From Methylobacterium sp. J-048 (GTDB lineage Bacteria; Pseudomonadota; Alphaproteobacteria; Rhizobiales; Beijerinckiaceae), in assembly GCF_022829515.1 (NCBI RefSeq), contig NZ_JAKSYL010000287.1, positions 245,409 to 309,408 of the forward strand: a stretch of 64,000 bases of DNA. The letters are read 5' to 3'. A program made the position numbers and the translations under genes. Shown one piece after another: positions 28,010-34,287 of this stretch. The notes under the pieces were generated by a model. The model saw only the letters and a list, made by a program, of their open reading frames with translations, was not told where the DNA came from and did no database searches. Numbering within the stretch: position 1 is the stretch's first letter; each line of letters starts with the position of its first letter.

Positions 28010-28474
28010 TCAGCCGAGCAGGTGTCGGTACCGCTCGCGCACCAGGGCGACGGCCTCGTCGCGATCCTTGATGTCCCGCGGGGCGAGGGAGGCGAACGTC
28101 GAGAACTGCCCCCCGCGGTGGAGCATTTCACTCCAGTCGCCATTCGAATCCCGGTAGATCAGGCGCATGCCGTCAGAGAGGATCCCGCCCCGGACGAGAT
28201 CGTCGACGACGTGGGTTGCATCGTTCGTGACCGAGCGGCCGCCCAGGTCGAGATCCATGACGAGAACGATCCTGTCCTCGACCTCGACCATGAAGTCGGA
28301 CCGGATCGAGAAGAGATCTTCGGCCGGGGCGCCGGCGTTCTCGCGGCAGATCGGACCCATGCCGACTTTCATGGAGAGGTGATCCGACAGCGGCCTCTTG
28401 CAAACCTTGCAGTGCGTGTAGCCGCCGACAGAAGAGCTGAAGGTGGTCGTGACGGGGGGCGTAGCCTTATCCAC
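28010..28474 (-). CDS. DUF6011-type zinc-knuckle protein
   Basis: 154 residues, GTG start at 28474. CKVCKRPLSDHLSMKVGMG followed by PICRE is the DUF6011 zinc motif (CxxCxRxLxDxxSxxxGxGPxC), typical of small proteins in phages and mobile elements. The rest contains SDFMVEVEDRIVLVMDLDLGG and a helical C-terminus. Function unknown; zinc binding is likely. The start is set by the ribosome site CGGAGCACACCC. The start codon lies inside the sequence CCTTATCCAC read on the plus strand, close to a DnaA box. Confidence 0.65.
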   Translation of the reverse strand: MDKATPPVTTTFSSSVGGYTHCKVCKRPLSDHLSMKVGMGPICRENAGAPAEDLFSIRSDFMVEVEDRIVLVMDLDLGGRSVTNDATHVVDDLVRGGILSDGMRLIYRDSNGDWSEMLHRGGQFSTFASLAPRDIKDRDEAVALVRERYRHLLG

Positions 28475-28595
28475 GGGTGTGCTCCGTTCTGTGTGGAGGG
28501 GTCGAAATCGAGGGAGGCCGGCCCTCGGCGAGCACCGTCCCGGCTGGCGGGGCTCGCGAAGGGCCGGGGCTGGTGCCCCGGCGGTTAAGGTTCAG
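28462..28595 (-). repeat. conserved intercistronic leader, copy 1
   Basis: The whole spacer between the stop of the gene at 28592 and the start of the gene at 28474 matches 28961-29093 almost base for base. On the minus strand it has two conserved hairpins: GCCGGGGC-ACCA-GCCCCGGC just after the stop codon and CGAGGG-CCGGCCT-CCCTCG farther on, then the ribosome site. It acts as a 3' end of one gene and 5' leader of the next. Confidence 0.8.
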
Positions 28596-28972
28596 AATGG
28601 GATGTCGTCGGGGTTCGCCATCCGCTCGGCGAACGGCCGGGTGTCCCGGGACGGGTCCTCCCAGGGGCGCAGATCGCTGCGGTAGCCGACAAGCTGCGCG
28701 ACGTGGCGGTAGAGGGCCTCGGCGCCGTGGACAATTTCGTCAGTGGCGGCAGCGTCGTCACTATCCCCGACCAGCGCCTCCATGACGCTTTGCTTCTGGC
28801 AGAGACGCAGGAGCTGCCTCAGGTCGTCGAGGTACCCGAGCTCCGGGCGGTCCAGCCCCAAGGGGCCGTGCACCGCGTACATTGTCGACGCGGGGGTGAT
28901 GCAGTGCTCGGTGCCTTTGAACCCTGCCTCCTCGGCAAGGTCGTCGAACGGTCCGTTGCTTAGCCTATCCAC
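28592..28972 (-). CDS. element protein with SSB-like C-terminal tip
   Basis: 126 residues from GTG 28972; the GTG is preceded by CAGGAGCCACCCC, and the ATG-started frame to 29050 would run through the conserved spacer, so GTG is preferred. The C-terminus reads AERMANPDDIPF, almost the canonical SSB tip. The body (DDLAEEAGFKGTEHC, YRHVAQLVGYRSDL) matches nothing I know. It is the second element protein in this operon with such a tip; the two bodies are unrelated. It may recruit host or phage SSB partners such as RecO, PriA or ExoI-like proteins. Confidence 0.65.
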   Translation of the reverse strand: MDRLSNGPFDDLAEEAGFKGTEHCITPASTMYAVHGPLGLDRPELGYLDDLRQLLRLCQKQSVMEALVGDSDDAAATDEIVHGAEALYRHVAQLVGYRSDLRPWEDPSRDTRPFAERMANPDDIPF

Positions 28973-29093
28973 GGGGTGGCTCCTGACTGTGTGGTGGGGT
29001 CGTCGATCGAGGGAGGCCGGCCCTCGGCAGGGGCGCCCCGGCTGGCGCACCTGCGAAGGGCCGGGGCGCGCGCCCCGGCGTCGTAAGGGTCAG
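28961..29093 (-). repeat. conserved intercistronic leader, copy 2
   Basis: Second copy of the leader at 28462-28595, lying between the genes at 29090 and 28972. The two hairpins are kept; the loop of the first differs (GCGC instead of ACCA) while the stem is the same. The copies differ mainly in unpaired parts, which suggests that the structure is selected. Confidence 0.8.
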
Positions 29094-29440
29094 TCCGCGT
29101 AGTTGCCGTGCCCATCCATCGCGCGCGGCCAGTCGCCGTAGGACTCCTGCTCAGCCCGCTGGCAGGCCACCGCATCCCAGATGTCGGCATCGAGGCTCCA
29201 CAGCTGGTCGTGGATCTGCTTCTCGTGCTCCTCAGCCTCTTCCACGCGGGCCTCGGCACGCTCCTCGTTCGTCCAGCAGATGCCGGGGCACGCATCGAGC
29301 TCACCGTTGACCGCGGCGATCCGCTCGGCCTTGGCCTCACGGTAATCTTTGCGGGCCACCTCCAGGGCGGCGACGGCCTTGAGGTGCTCGGCGGCGAGGG
29401 TGCGGCGGTAGGCGCGCTGACCGGTGACGTAGTCGGACAT
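29090..29440 (-). CDS. hypothetical coiled-coil element protein
   Basis: 116 residues from ATG 29440 (ribosome site CAGGAG at -10). Most of the sequence is a charged coiled coil (AAEHLKAVAALEVARKDY, EERAEARVEEAEEHEKQ) with one CPGIC motif. It is preceded by a probable promoter/operator region at 29482-29542. Family not recognised. Confidence 0.6.
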   Translation of the reverse strand: MSDYVTGQRAYRRTLAAEHLKAVAALEVARKDYREAKAERIAAVNGELDACPGICWTNEERAEARVEEAEEHEKQIHDQLWSLDADIWDAVACQRAEQESYGDWPRAMDGHGNYAD

Positions 29441-29481
29441 GGTGGGTCTCCTGCGGGAGGTCCGGATCCGCCCGGCCTCTT

Positions 29482-29499
29482 GGTATAAGAATTTATACC
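29482..29499. promoter_or_regulatory. operator-like inverted repeat
   Basis: GGTATAA-GAAT-TTATACC is a perfect 7-base inverted repeat 42 bases upstream of the start at 29440, over the end of the preceding gene. It overlaps a plausible -10-like TATAAA. A second repeat of the same half-site type is at 29525-29542. Confidence 0.5.
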
Positions 29500-29816
29500 T
29501 CGTTAACCGGATTGCAAGCGGTTTGATATAATTTTCTATATCGCTCGTTGTCCGCGTCCCGGCGGGCCTGCTGCGCCACCAGGAAAGGGTGCATGTGCGG
29601 GATCTCCAGCTCGGGCCGGGCGAGCACCGCATGGCAGGCGCATCGCAGGTCCTCGATGGACCGGACGTCCCCGAATCCCTGCTGCCGGACGTGCTGGATC
29701 GCTTCCGGCAGGCGGCGGGGCTCGGTCCCGAAATGGCCGTAACGATCGTAGACCCTGAACACGTTCAGGTAGTGCTGGGCCGCCCGTCGCTGCGCTCCGC
29801 CCGCCTGGACGGCCAT
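29493..29816 (-). CDS. hypothetical element protein
   Basis: 107 residues from ATG 29816. YDRYGHFGTEPRRLPEAIQH, DVRSIEDLRCACHAVLARPE and a helical C-terminus. No family recognised. It follows the gene at 29834 by 17 bases; its own end overlaps two operator-like palindromes for the next gene. Confidence 0.5.
   Translation of the reverse strand: MAVQAGGAQRRAAQHYLNVFRVYDRYGHFGTEPRRLPEAIQHVRQQGFGDVRSIEDLRCACHAVLARPELEIPHMHPFLVAQQARRDADNERYRKLYQTACNPVNEV
29525..29542. promoter_or_regulatory. second operator-like inverted repeat
   Basis: GATATA-ATTTTC-TATATC is a perfect 6-base inverted repeat 26 bases from the first one, with the related half-site RTATA. Two spaced operators of the same kind are typical of a repressor dimer pair. 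Confidence 0.45.
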
Positions 29817-29833
29817 CCGCTCGGCGATGCAGT

Positions 29834-30181
29834 CTAGAAAATCCCCGGGTGTGACCGCGCTATCTGCGGCGACACTCCGAAAGGGGCCGGGGGCGGGCCC
29901 TCCCGACCCGCCATCGCCTTGAGGGTATCCAGCGCATCCGGGGTGGCCGCCTCAACGCCGCCATGGCGCCGGACGAAATCGCGGACGTGCTGCACGGGGG
30001 GCGCCACGACCTCGACCGTGGAGCCGTCAATCGGGATCCGGACGTGCGCCAAGAGGCCGGCCGGGCCCATGGCGATGTCAGGATACGCCATCGTCAAGAC
30101 CAGCGTGCCGTCCCGATCCTCGACGTGGAAAAGAGTGCTGTCCTTGCACTCTATGAAGGGAGTGTCGGCCATGCGGGACAT
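29834..30181 (-). CDS. hypothetical element protein
   Basis: 115 residues; a mixed alpha/beta sequence (LFHVEDRDGTLVLTMAYPDI, RIPIDGSTVEVVAPPV, HVRDFVRRHGGVEA) ending in SHPGIF. Not recognised. ATG 30181 lies 12 bases after the stop of the gene at 30194. Part of the leftward operon. Confidence 0.5.
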   Translation of the reverse strand: MSRMADTPFIECKDSTLFHVEDRDGTLVLTMAYPDIAMGPAGLLAHVRIPIDGSTVEVVAPPVQHVRDFVRRHGGVEAATPDALDTLKAMAGREGPPPAPFGVSPQIARSHPGIF

Positions 30182-30193
30182 GATGCGGGCTCC

Positions 30194-31018
30194 TCAGATC
30201 AGGGTGCCGAGGGCGTCGGCGTCATCGCCGGGCAGAGGGATGATGGCGGGACGATTCACCGTGGCGTCGTGCAAGCCGCAGTTCAGGGCATGGCCCCAAA
30301 TCGTGAGCCGATCCCGGGTGAGCTGCAGGCGGTGATGCGCGTCGCGAACAATGTCGGCGGCGTTGTCCAGGCGCTTCCCGACGTAGGCGCCCTCGATATG
30401 ACCGCTCGCAGCCCAAGAGGCGGGGATGAGGAAGTCCGGATCCGAATCAAGGATCGACCGCACGTAGACCGCGATCGCCTTGTCAGCGCGCTCGCGCGCC
30501 TTCCTGTCCGCCGTAGCGGCGCACCTGGCCCGCCGGGCTTCCAGGGCGTACCGGGCCGCCTGCTGCTCGGGCGGCAGTCCACGAATCCGGATGACGCGCC
30601 GGTTCCGGCCGGTGCCTTCTCCGGCGTACTGCTGCTCATGGGACAGGAGGCGCCACCCTCTCTCCCCATCGGGACCCTGCTCCTCGACGACGAGGCGTAA
30701 GTGGAGCCACTTCCTGACTTCCCTGCCCGCATCGATCCATGGCGTGACATGTGAGATCAGGTAGCGATAAATTCTTGGCTTGAACCGTTCGGTGCGCGCA
30801 GCGAGCTCGCGCTCAACAATCGATTTCATGCTAAGCCAGTTATCACCAGCATAGAGAGCGATCGCCGAACAATTGATATCGTCAGCGCAATTATTAATGG
30901 TCTGATGATCGATTACCCCGCGGAGCCCTAATTCAAATTGGGCATCGTAATGCCGCGTCTGCGTCTGCAAACGGACGGTGCCGAGACTAAACATATCGAG
31001 ACCTATACCGCCGCTCAT
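30194..31018 (-). CDS. hypothetical element protein with mosaic base composition
   Basis: 274 residues from ATG 31018 (ribosome site GGAGAGTAGC); the start overlaps the stop of the GcrA-like gene by four bases. The first about 85 codons (30765-31018) are AT-rich while the rest is GC-rich with many arginines, as if two pieces had been joined. Sequence features are VRLQTQTRHYDAQFELGLRG, an SSLVEEQGPDGERGWRLLS-like middle and a helical arginine-rich part with AADIVRDAHHRLQLTRDRL. No family recognised. Confidence 0.55.
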   Translation of the reverse strand: MSGGIGLDMFSLGTVRLQTQTRHYDAQFELGLRGVIDHQTINNCADDINCSAIALYAGDNWLSMKSIVERELAARTERFKPRIYRYLISHVTPWIDAGREVRKWLHLRLVVEEQGPDGERGWRLLSHEQQYAGEGTGRNRRVIRIRGLPPEQQAARYALEARRARCAATADRKARERADKAIAVYVRSILDSDPDFLIPASWAASGHIEGAYVGKRLDNAADIVRDAHHRLQLTRDRLTIWGHALNCGLHDATVNRPAIIPLPGDDADALGTLI

Positions 31019-31650
31019 GCTACTCTCCGGTTCTGGTGGGGGACAAAGACGCGCGGCCGAACCGCCTGCACGCAAACGAGACGGTGCCCGGGGCACCAGG
31101 GACTGTCGGGTGCGGTAGGATTCCCGCAGTACAGCGTGGGCAGCACGCGCGGATCGCCGCAGATGTAGCGACACTGCCCATGCCGGGCGTCCAGCAACGG
31201 CACGTCGAGGGACGGCAGCACATCCGCGGTGACCTGCTGCACCGCAGGGCGCGCGACGGGGGCCGGGACACCGGCAGGGCGGCGCGCTTGGTACGGGAGC
31301 GGCACCGCCGGCCGGGGGCGGGCCTGCTGCGCGACGGGGGGAAGCCCGCGCTGCTCGCGGCGCCGCGCTTTGTAGCGGCGGTCACGCTCGCGCTCCCGCT
31401 CCCGGACCCTCTCCAACTCGTCGGCGCTCAACGCGGAGCGCAGGCGCGGCGCGCGGCGGTCGTGTGTAACGTTGTTTCTGTTCGGCCCGTTGAAGGATTC
31501 GCCGCTGCGATTCATCCGGCAGATGACGGCGTTGTGGGAGATCTCGCAGTCCCACTCCTGCGAGATGATCACCGCGATCTCCCGGCTGGAATGCTTGCCG
31601 GCTTTCCAGAGCACCTTGCAGCGCTCGATATTCTCTTGGGTCCACTTCAT
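31015..31650 (-). CDS. GcrA-family regulator-like protein
   Basis: 211 residues. The N-terminus (WTQENIERCKVLWKAGKHSS then REIAVII, SHNAVICRMNR) matches the GcrA DNA-binding domain, which has W-x-x-E-x-V-E-x-L-K-x-L-W and NAVIGKxxR. The C-terminal CRYICGDPRVLPTLYCGNPT followed by WCPGHRLVC is the GcrA sigma70-binding signature CxxPxGD...FCG...YCxxH, so the four cysteines and His are kept. GcrA controls cell-cycle genes at methylated GANTC sites with sigma70. A copy in a mobile element may redirect the host programme. The middle is a long charged, arginine/proline-rich linker (RERERERDRRYKARRREQ), longer than in host GcrA. The start overlaps the stop of the HTH gene. Confidence 0.8.
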   Translation of the reverse strand: MKWTQENIERCKVLWKAGKHSSREIAVIISQEWDCEISHNAVICRMNRSGESFNGPNRNNVTHDRRAPRLRSALSADELERVRERERERDRRYKARRREQRGLPPVAQQARPRPAVPLPYQARRPAGVPAPVARPAVQQVTADVLPSLDVPLLDARHGQCRYICGDPRVLPTLYCGNPTAPDSPWCPGHRLVCVQAVRPRVFVPHQNRRVA

Positions 31651-31904
31651 GCGGACGCCCCCTCGATGACGAGGGCGGTGCGCACGCCGACGGCGCGGAG
31701 GAAGGACCGGCCCAGCGCCTTGCGGCCCGACAGGATGCTCGAAAGGTTATTGGCGTTCAGGCCGTGCCGGAGGGCGAAAACCCTCTGGGACCCGGCCTCA
31801 TCGACGCCGCGGCGCAGGAGCGCGACGACATCGATCTCGGTAACAACGCGAGCGGGAGCGCTCGCGCAAACGGGTGCGCTCGAAGAGGCCACTTGCTCCT
31901 CCAA
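31647..31904 (-). CDS. small XRE-like helix-turn-helix protein
   Basis: 85 residues. VVALLRRGVDEAGSQRVFAL followed by RHGLNANNLSSILSGRKALG fits a Cro/CI-type helix-turn-helix (two helices and a turn, with NNLSSILSGRK as the recognition region). It is the first gene of the leftward operon and its start faces the control region with inverted repeats, so it may be the element repressor. Overlaps the GcrA-like gene by four bases (ATGA). Start at 31904 has no clear ribosome site. Confidence 0.6.
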   Translation of the reverse strand: MEEQVASSSAPVCASAPARVVTEIDVVALLRRGVDEAGSQRVFALRHGLNANNLSSILSGRKALGRSFLRAVGVRTALVIEGASA

Positions 31905-32018
31905 GTATTCGGGGGGTGGACGGCCTCACTGGGCCGGTGACGTTGAGATAAAGCCAGACTCGCTGGCTCGCAAGGCCGCGAGTCGGCTTTGAGGCGGCTT
32001 TAGCAGGAGAAATCGGCC

Positions 32019-32062
32019 GTACACGTTTCTTCACAAAGTCCAACTTGTGAAGAAACGTGTAC
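32019..32062. repeat. long perfect inverted repeat 1
   Basis: An 18-base arm, GTACACGTTTCTTCACAA, is repeated in reverse complement after an 8-base loop (AGTCCAAC). There is no T run on either strand, so it does not look like a standard terminator. Confidence 0.8.
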
Positions 32063-32131
32063 GCCGCCCTAGGAGAGAGGGGTCAAAATCCTTTCTGTCG
32101 CGGCCCAAGTGATCCGATTTGCACCCAAGCC

Positions 32132-32140
32132 TTATCCACA
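32132..32140 (+). promoter_or_regulatory. consensus DnaA box
   Basis: TTATCCACA is an exact match to the 9-base DnaA box. A single box can occur by chance, but its position 1 base before a long perfect inverted repeat in the element control region is notable. Confidence 0.5.
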
Positions 32141-32141
32141 A

Positions 32142-32188
32142 TGAAGTCCCCTGCACGGATTACTCCAAAATCCGTGCAGGGGACTTCA
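32142..32188. repeat. long perfect inverted repeat 2
   Basis: A 20-base arm beginning TGAAGTCCCCTGCACGG is repeated in reverse complement after the 7-base loop ACTCCAA. It is unrelated in sequence to inverted repeat 1. It lies 80 bases before the gene at 32269. Confidence 0.8.
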
Positions 32189-32268
32189 CCCGTTCCATGG
32201 TGACTTTCAGGCCTACGCATAGAATCCGTAGATCGGGGCCGACGGCCCCACGGGGACGGGAGGACACG

Positions 32269-32784
32269 ATGCGTTTTGTGCTGGCCTTACTGAGGGCCCT
32301 GCTGTCGATCGCGACGGCGCCCCTGCGGATGCTCGGGATCGGCGGCCAGCCGATGACGCCGGCGACGATCGCCGCGGCCGCGATGCATGCCGAGCTTGAT
32401 GAGGACGGCGATGACGAGACCGAGGCTCATCCGCTCGGCGAGCTGATCAGGCAGTGGGCGGACCGCCGCCGATACGGCGCGCAGCCGGGCGCCCCGGCGC
32501 TGGCGCCCCTGCCTCCGCTCGTCGCCGCGTGGCTCGGAGGCATGGATCGGAGCCAGCTCGCGCTGGTGACCATGACGCCGGCGGCGATGCTTGAGCGACA
32601 CGTCGCGGCCGGTCCGGACGGGCAGCTCAAGAGCTCGCTCGGCCTCGTCGTCCCGCAGCCGGATGTACCGGCCCTGCCGGCGAACGACGATGCCCCCGCC
32701 CGGACTGCCGGGCGGGTTGAGCCTTCGCTGGACGAGGTGCTCGCGGAGCTGGGCTACACGCCGTGGTTGCGCTACCGCGGCTGA
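32269..32784 (+). CDS. hypothetical element protein with N-terminal membrane or amphipathic helix
   Basis: 171 residues from ATG 32269 (ribosome site GGGAGGACACG). The N-terminus MRFVLALLRALLSIATAPL is strongly hydrophobic. The rest is acidic and proline/alanine-rich, with SLDEVLAELGYTPWLRYRG at the end. No recognised domain. It is the only rightward gene expressed from the control region and is followed by a strong terminator. Confidence 0.6.
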   Translation: MRFVLALLRALLSIATAPLRMLGIGGQPMTPATIAAAAMHAELDEDGDDETEAHPLGELIRQWADRRRYGAQPGAPALAPLPPLVAAWLGGMDRSQLALVTMTPAAMLERHVAAGPDGQLKSSLGLVVPQPDVPALPANDDAPARTAGRVEPSLDEVLAELGYTPWLRYRG

Positions 32785-32810
32785 CAATTCAGCCGGGCCG
32801 AGACGACCGA

Positions 32811-32840
32811 CCCGCCGGGGGCAGCCCCGGCGGGTTTTCT
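32811..32840 (+). terminator. Rho-independent terminator
   Basis: Perfect 10-base-pair stem CCCGCCGGGG/CCCCGGCGGG with a GCAG loop, followed by TTTTCTT. It lies between the convergent genes ending at 32784 and 32840. Confidence 0.9.
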
Positions 32841-33151
32841 TATGCCCGGCGCACGGTCCGCAGGATCACCGCCAGGGCAGCCTCGGCCCGGTCTGCGCGC
32901 GCGTTGGCTGCGGCCAGCTCGTGCGCCAGCACGGCGGATTCCTGACGCGCCGTCGCCACCTCGGCCCGTACGGCTCCCAGGGCGCGGCGGGTGCGGACGA
33001 GCTCGACGCCGAGGTCGTGGGTTGCCTCCAGGTCGGTGGCGCGCTGCTCGGCCCGGGCCGCGGTGAAATCCTGGATCGCCATGTTGACCAGGCCGAAAGC
33101 CTGAGCCCCGCGCCCGGCAACGTCGGCCATAATGTGAGCGGTGGGGGTCAT
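32840..33151 (-). CDS. coiled-coil element protein
   Basis: 103 residues from ATG 33151 (GGAGAG ribosome site; the frame could begin at 33187). Nearly all of it is a heptad-like coiled coil: ATDLEATHDLGVELVRTRRA, VATARQESAVLAHELAAANA, RADRAEAALAVILRTVRRA. It resembles phage scaffold or tail-associated helical proteins but cannot be placed. It converges on the terminator at 32811. Confidence 0.6.
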   Translation of the reverse strand: MTPTAHIMADVAGRGAQAFGLVNMAIQDFTAARAEQRATDLEATHDLGVELVRTRRALGAVRAEVATARQESAVLAHELAAANARADRAEAALAVILRTVRRA

Positions 33152-33491
33152 GGCATCTCTCCAAGCGGGCTGATCTCGCCCCACCATTTCGCGCCTGGGC
33201 GGGACTCCCCGTCAAGAATTTGGATCGGCCGTCCACATTTTTCGGTAAACAATGTCTTTCGGGGTTGTGCCTTGCCCTGGGCGCCCATTTAAGGCCGACG
33301 TGCGCCCTATCTAGCCTTCCACCCCTGACACCTATCCCTGTCGATATTGGACTTCTGCCCAGATCGAGACGGGCCACCTGTTCAGACCACGATGGATACC
33401 CTACCGTTACTTCCGTCGAGAGAATCGCAGTTCTAGACATGCTCGGGGTTCGGGGGTTGCCCGTTGCACGGCGGGGCGCGACCGTCGCGGG
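33152..33491. other. 340-base region without a recognised gene
   Basis: Mixed composition with several TC-rich patches. No convincing start/ribosome-site combination on either strand; probably promoter region for the leftward gene and remains of the element. Confidence 0.4.
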
Positions 33492-34082
33492 ATGCTCCAG
33501 ATCGGCCTCACCCTCGACGTGGCGAACTATGACCGGGACGTCGACCTTGCGATCCGCGAGGCGGTCCTGCTGCAGGTCGCGGGATTCCTGAACCGGCTCG
33601 CCGAGGCGGCCCGGGACGCGGTGCAGGAGGCGATGCGCTCCGGCCTCGACCGGCCTGCGCCCTTCACGCTCCAGGGCGTGAAGGTGATCCCGGCCCGATC
33701 CAGCGGATCTGGCATGGACGCGATCGTCTTCATCGCAGACCTGCAAGCCGGGTATCTGGACCTGCTCGTGACCCCTGGCGTCCGCACCGCGGGGGACCCC
33801 GGCACGACACGCCTCGGCCCGCTGGTGCCCGGGCCCGCCGCCCCGCGGGACCGGTTCGGGAACCTGCCCCGGGGCTACATCGCCGAGGTCATGCGGCAGC
33901 CGAACGTCGCCTGAGTCCATCTCCGGCCGCGGGTGCCGCCCGTGCTCATTCGCCGGCTCCCGAACGACCGCCTGGAGGTCCTCGCGGTCATCGCCACCGA
34001 GACGCACTACGACACCGTGCGGCCGCCCTTCTTCGACATCGTTACCGAGGCCGTGGAGAAGGCTTCTCGCGACATCGCGTGA
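33492..34082 (+). pseudogene. phage tail-type protein gene interrupted by an in-frame stop
   Basis: The first 140 codons (33492-33914) read LTLDVANYDRDVDLAIREAV, FTLQGVKVIPARSS and PRDRFGNLPRGYI, the last resembling the D-x-x-G-N-x-P-x-G turn of phage minor tail (Z/HK97 gp10-like) proteins. A TGA at 33912-33914 ends it, but the same frame stays open to 34082 and continues with LIRRLPNDRLEVLAVIATET then HYDTVRPPFFDIVTEAVEKASRDIA, which looks like the C-terminus of such proteins (helical, with PFF). This suggests a single gene broken by a stop codon. Alternatively the part after 33914 is chance. Upstream morphogenesis genes are absent. Confidence 0.45.
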
Positions 34083-34287
34083 CGTCCCGAAACCCTCGGA
34101 GCAGCGTGGTGATGGCGATGTTCAGAGCAAGGCGAAGATTACGAGGGGCATAGTGGCCTCTCGCAGTTGCAGAGGCTCGGGCTGCGACCTGACCAACCCG
34201 GAAGCCTACGACCACTCGATGGCCCAGATCCCACCGGAGGACATCTACCAAAGCGACGAGGGCCCGACGGCGGATCTGCTCAGCGCA

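Larger units (their letters stand above)
31905..32268. promoter_or_regulatory. element control region between divergent genes
   Basis: 364 bases without a credible gene, with two long perfect inverted repeats (32019-32062 and 32142-32188) and a consensus DnaA box at 32132-32140 just before the second. Composition is mixed. It separates the leftward operon from the rightward gene at 32269 and looks like a combined promoter/operator or replication-origin region. Confidence 0.6.
26503..34287. mobile_element. phage- or plasmid-like element remnant beside tRNA-Gly
   Basis: Evidence for an acquired element: it starts at a tRNA 3' end; it holds a leftward run of about ten small genes with mostly unknown products, four-base overlaps and ribosome sites; it contains an HTH protein, a phage-type GcrA-like protein, a DUF6011 protein, SSB-tail proteins and a broken tail-type gene; and a control region at 31905-32268 has long perfect inverted repeats and a DnaA box. 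No integrase, terminase, portal or replication initiator was recognised, so the element is probably incomplete or an unusual satellite. The right boundary is drawn at the end of the kinase gene and is approximate. Confidence 0.6.

Noticed and set aside
34042..34251. Short minus-strand frame between the tail remnant and the kinase.
   Set aside because: No ribosome site, no recognisable sequence pattern, and opposite strand equally open.
26503..34287. An integrase or a duplicate of the tRNA-Gly 3' end bounding the element.
   Set aside because: No tyrosine or serine recombinase was seen and no second copy of the tRNA end was found to the right, so the boundaries stay approximate.
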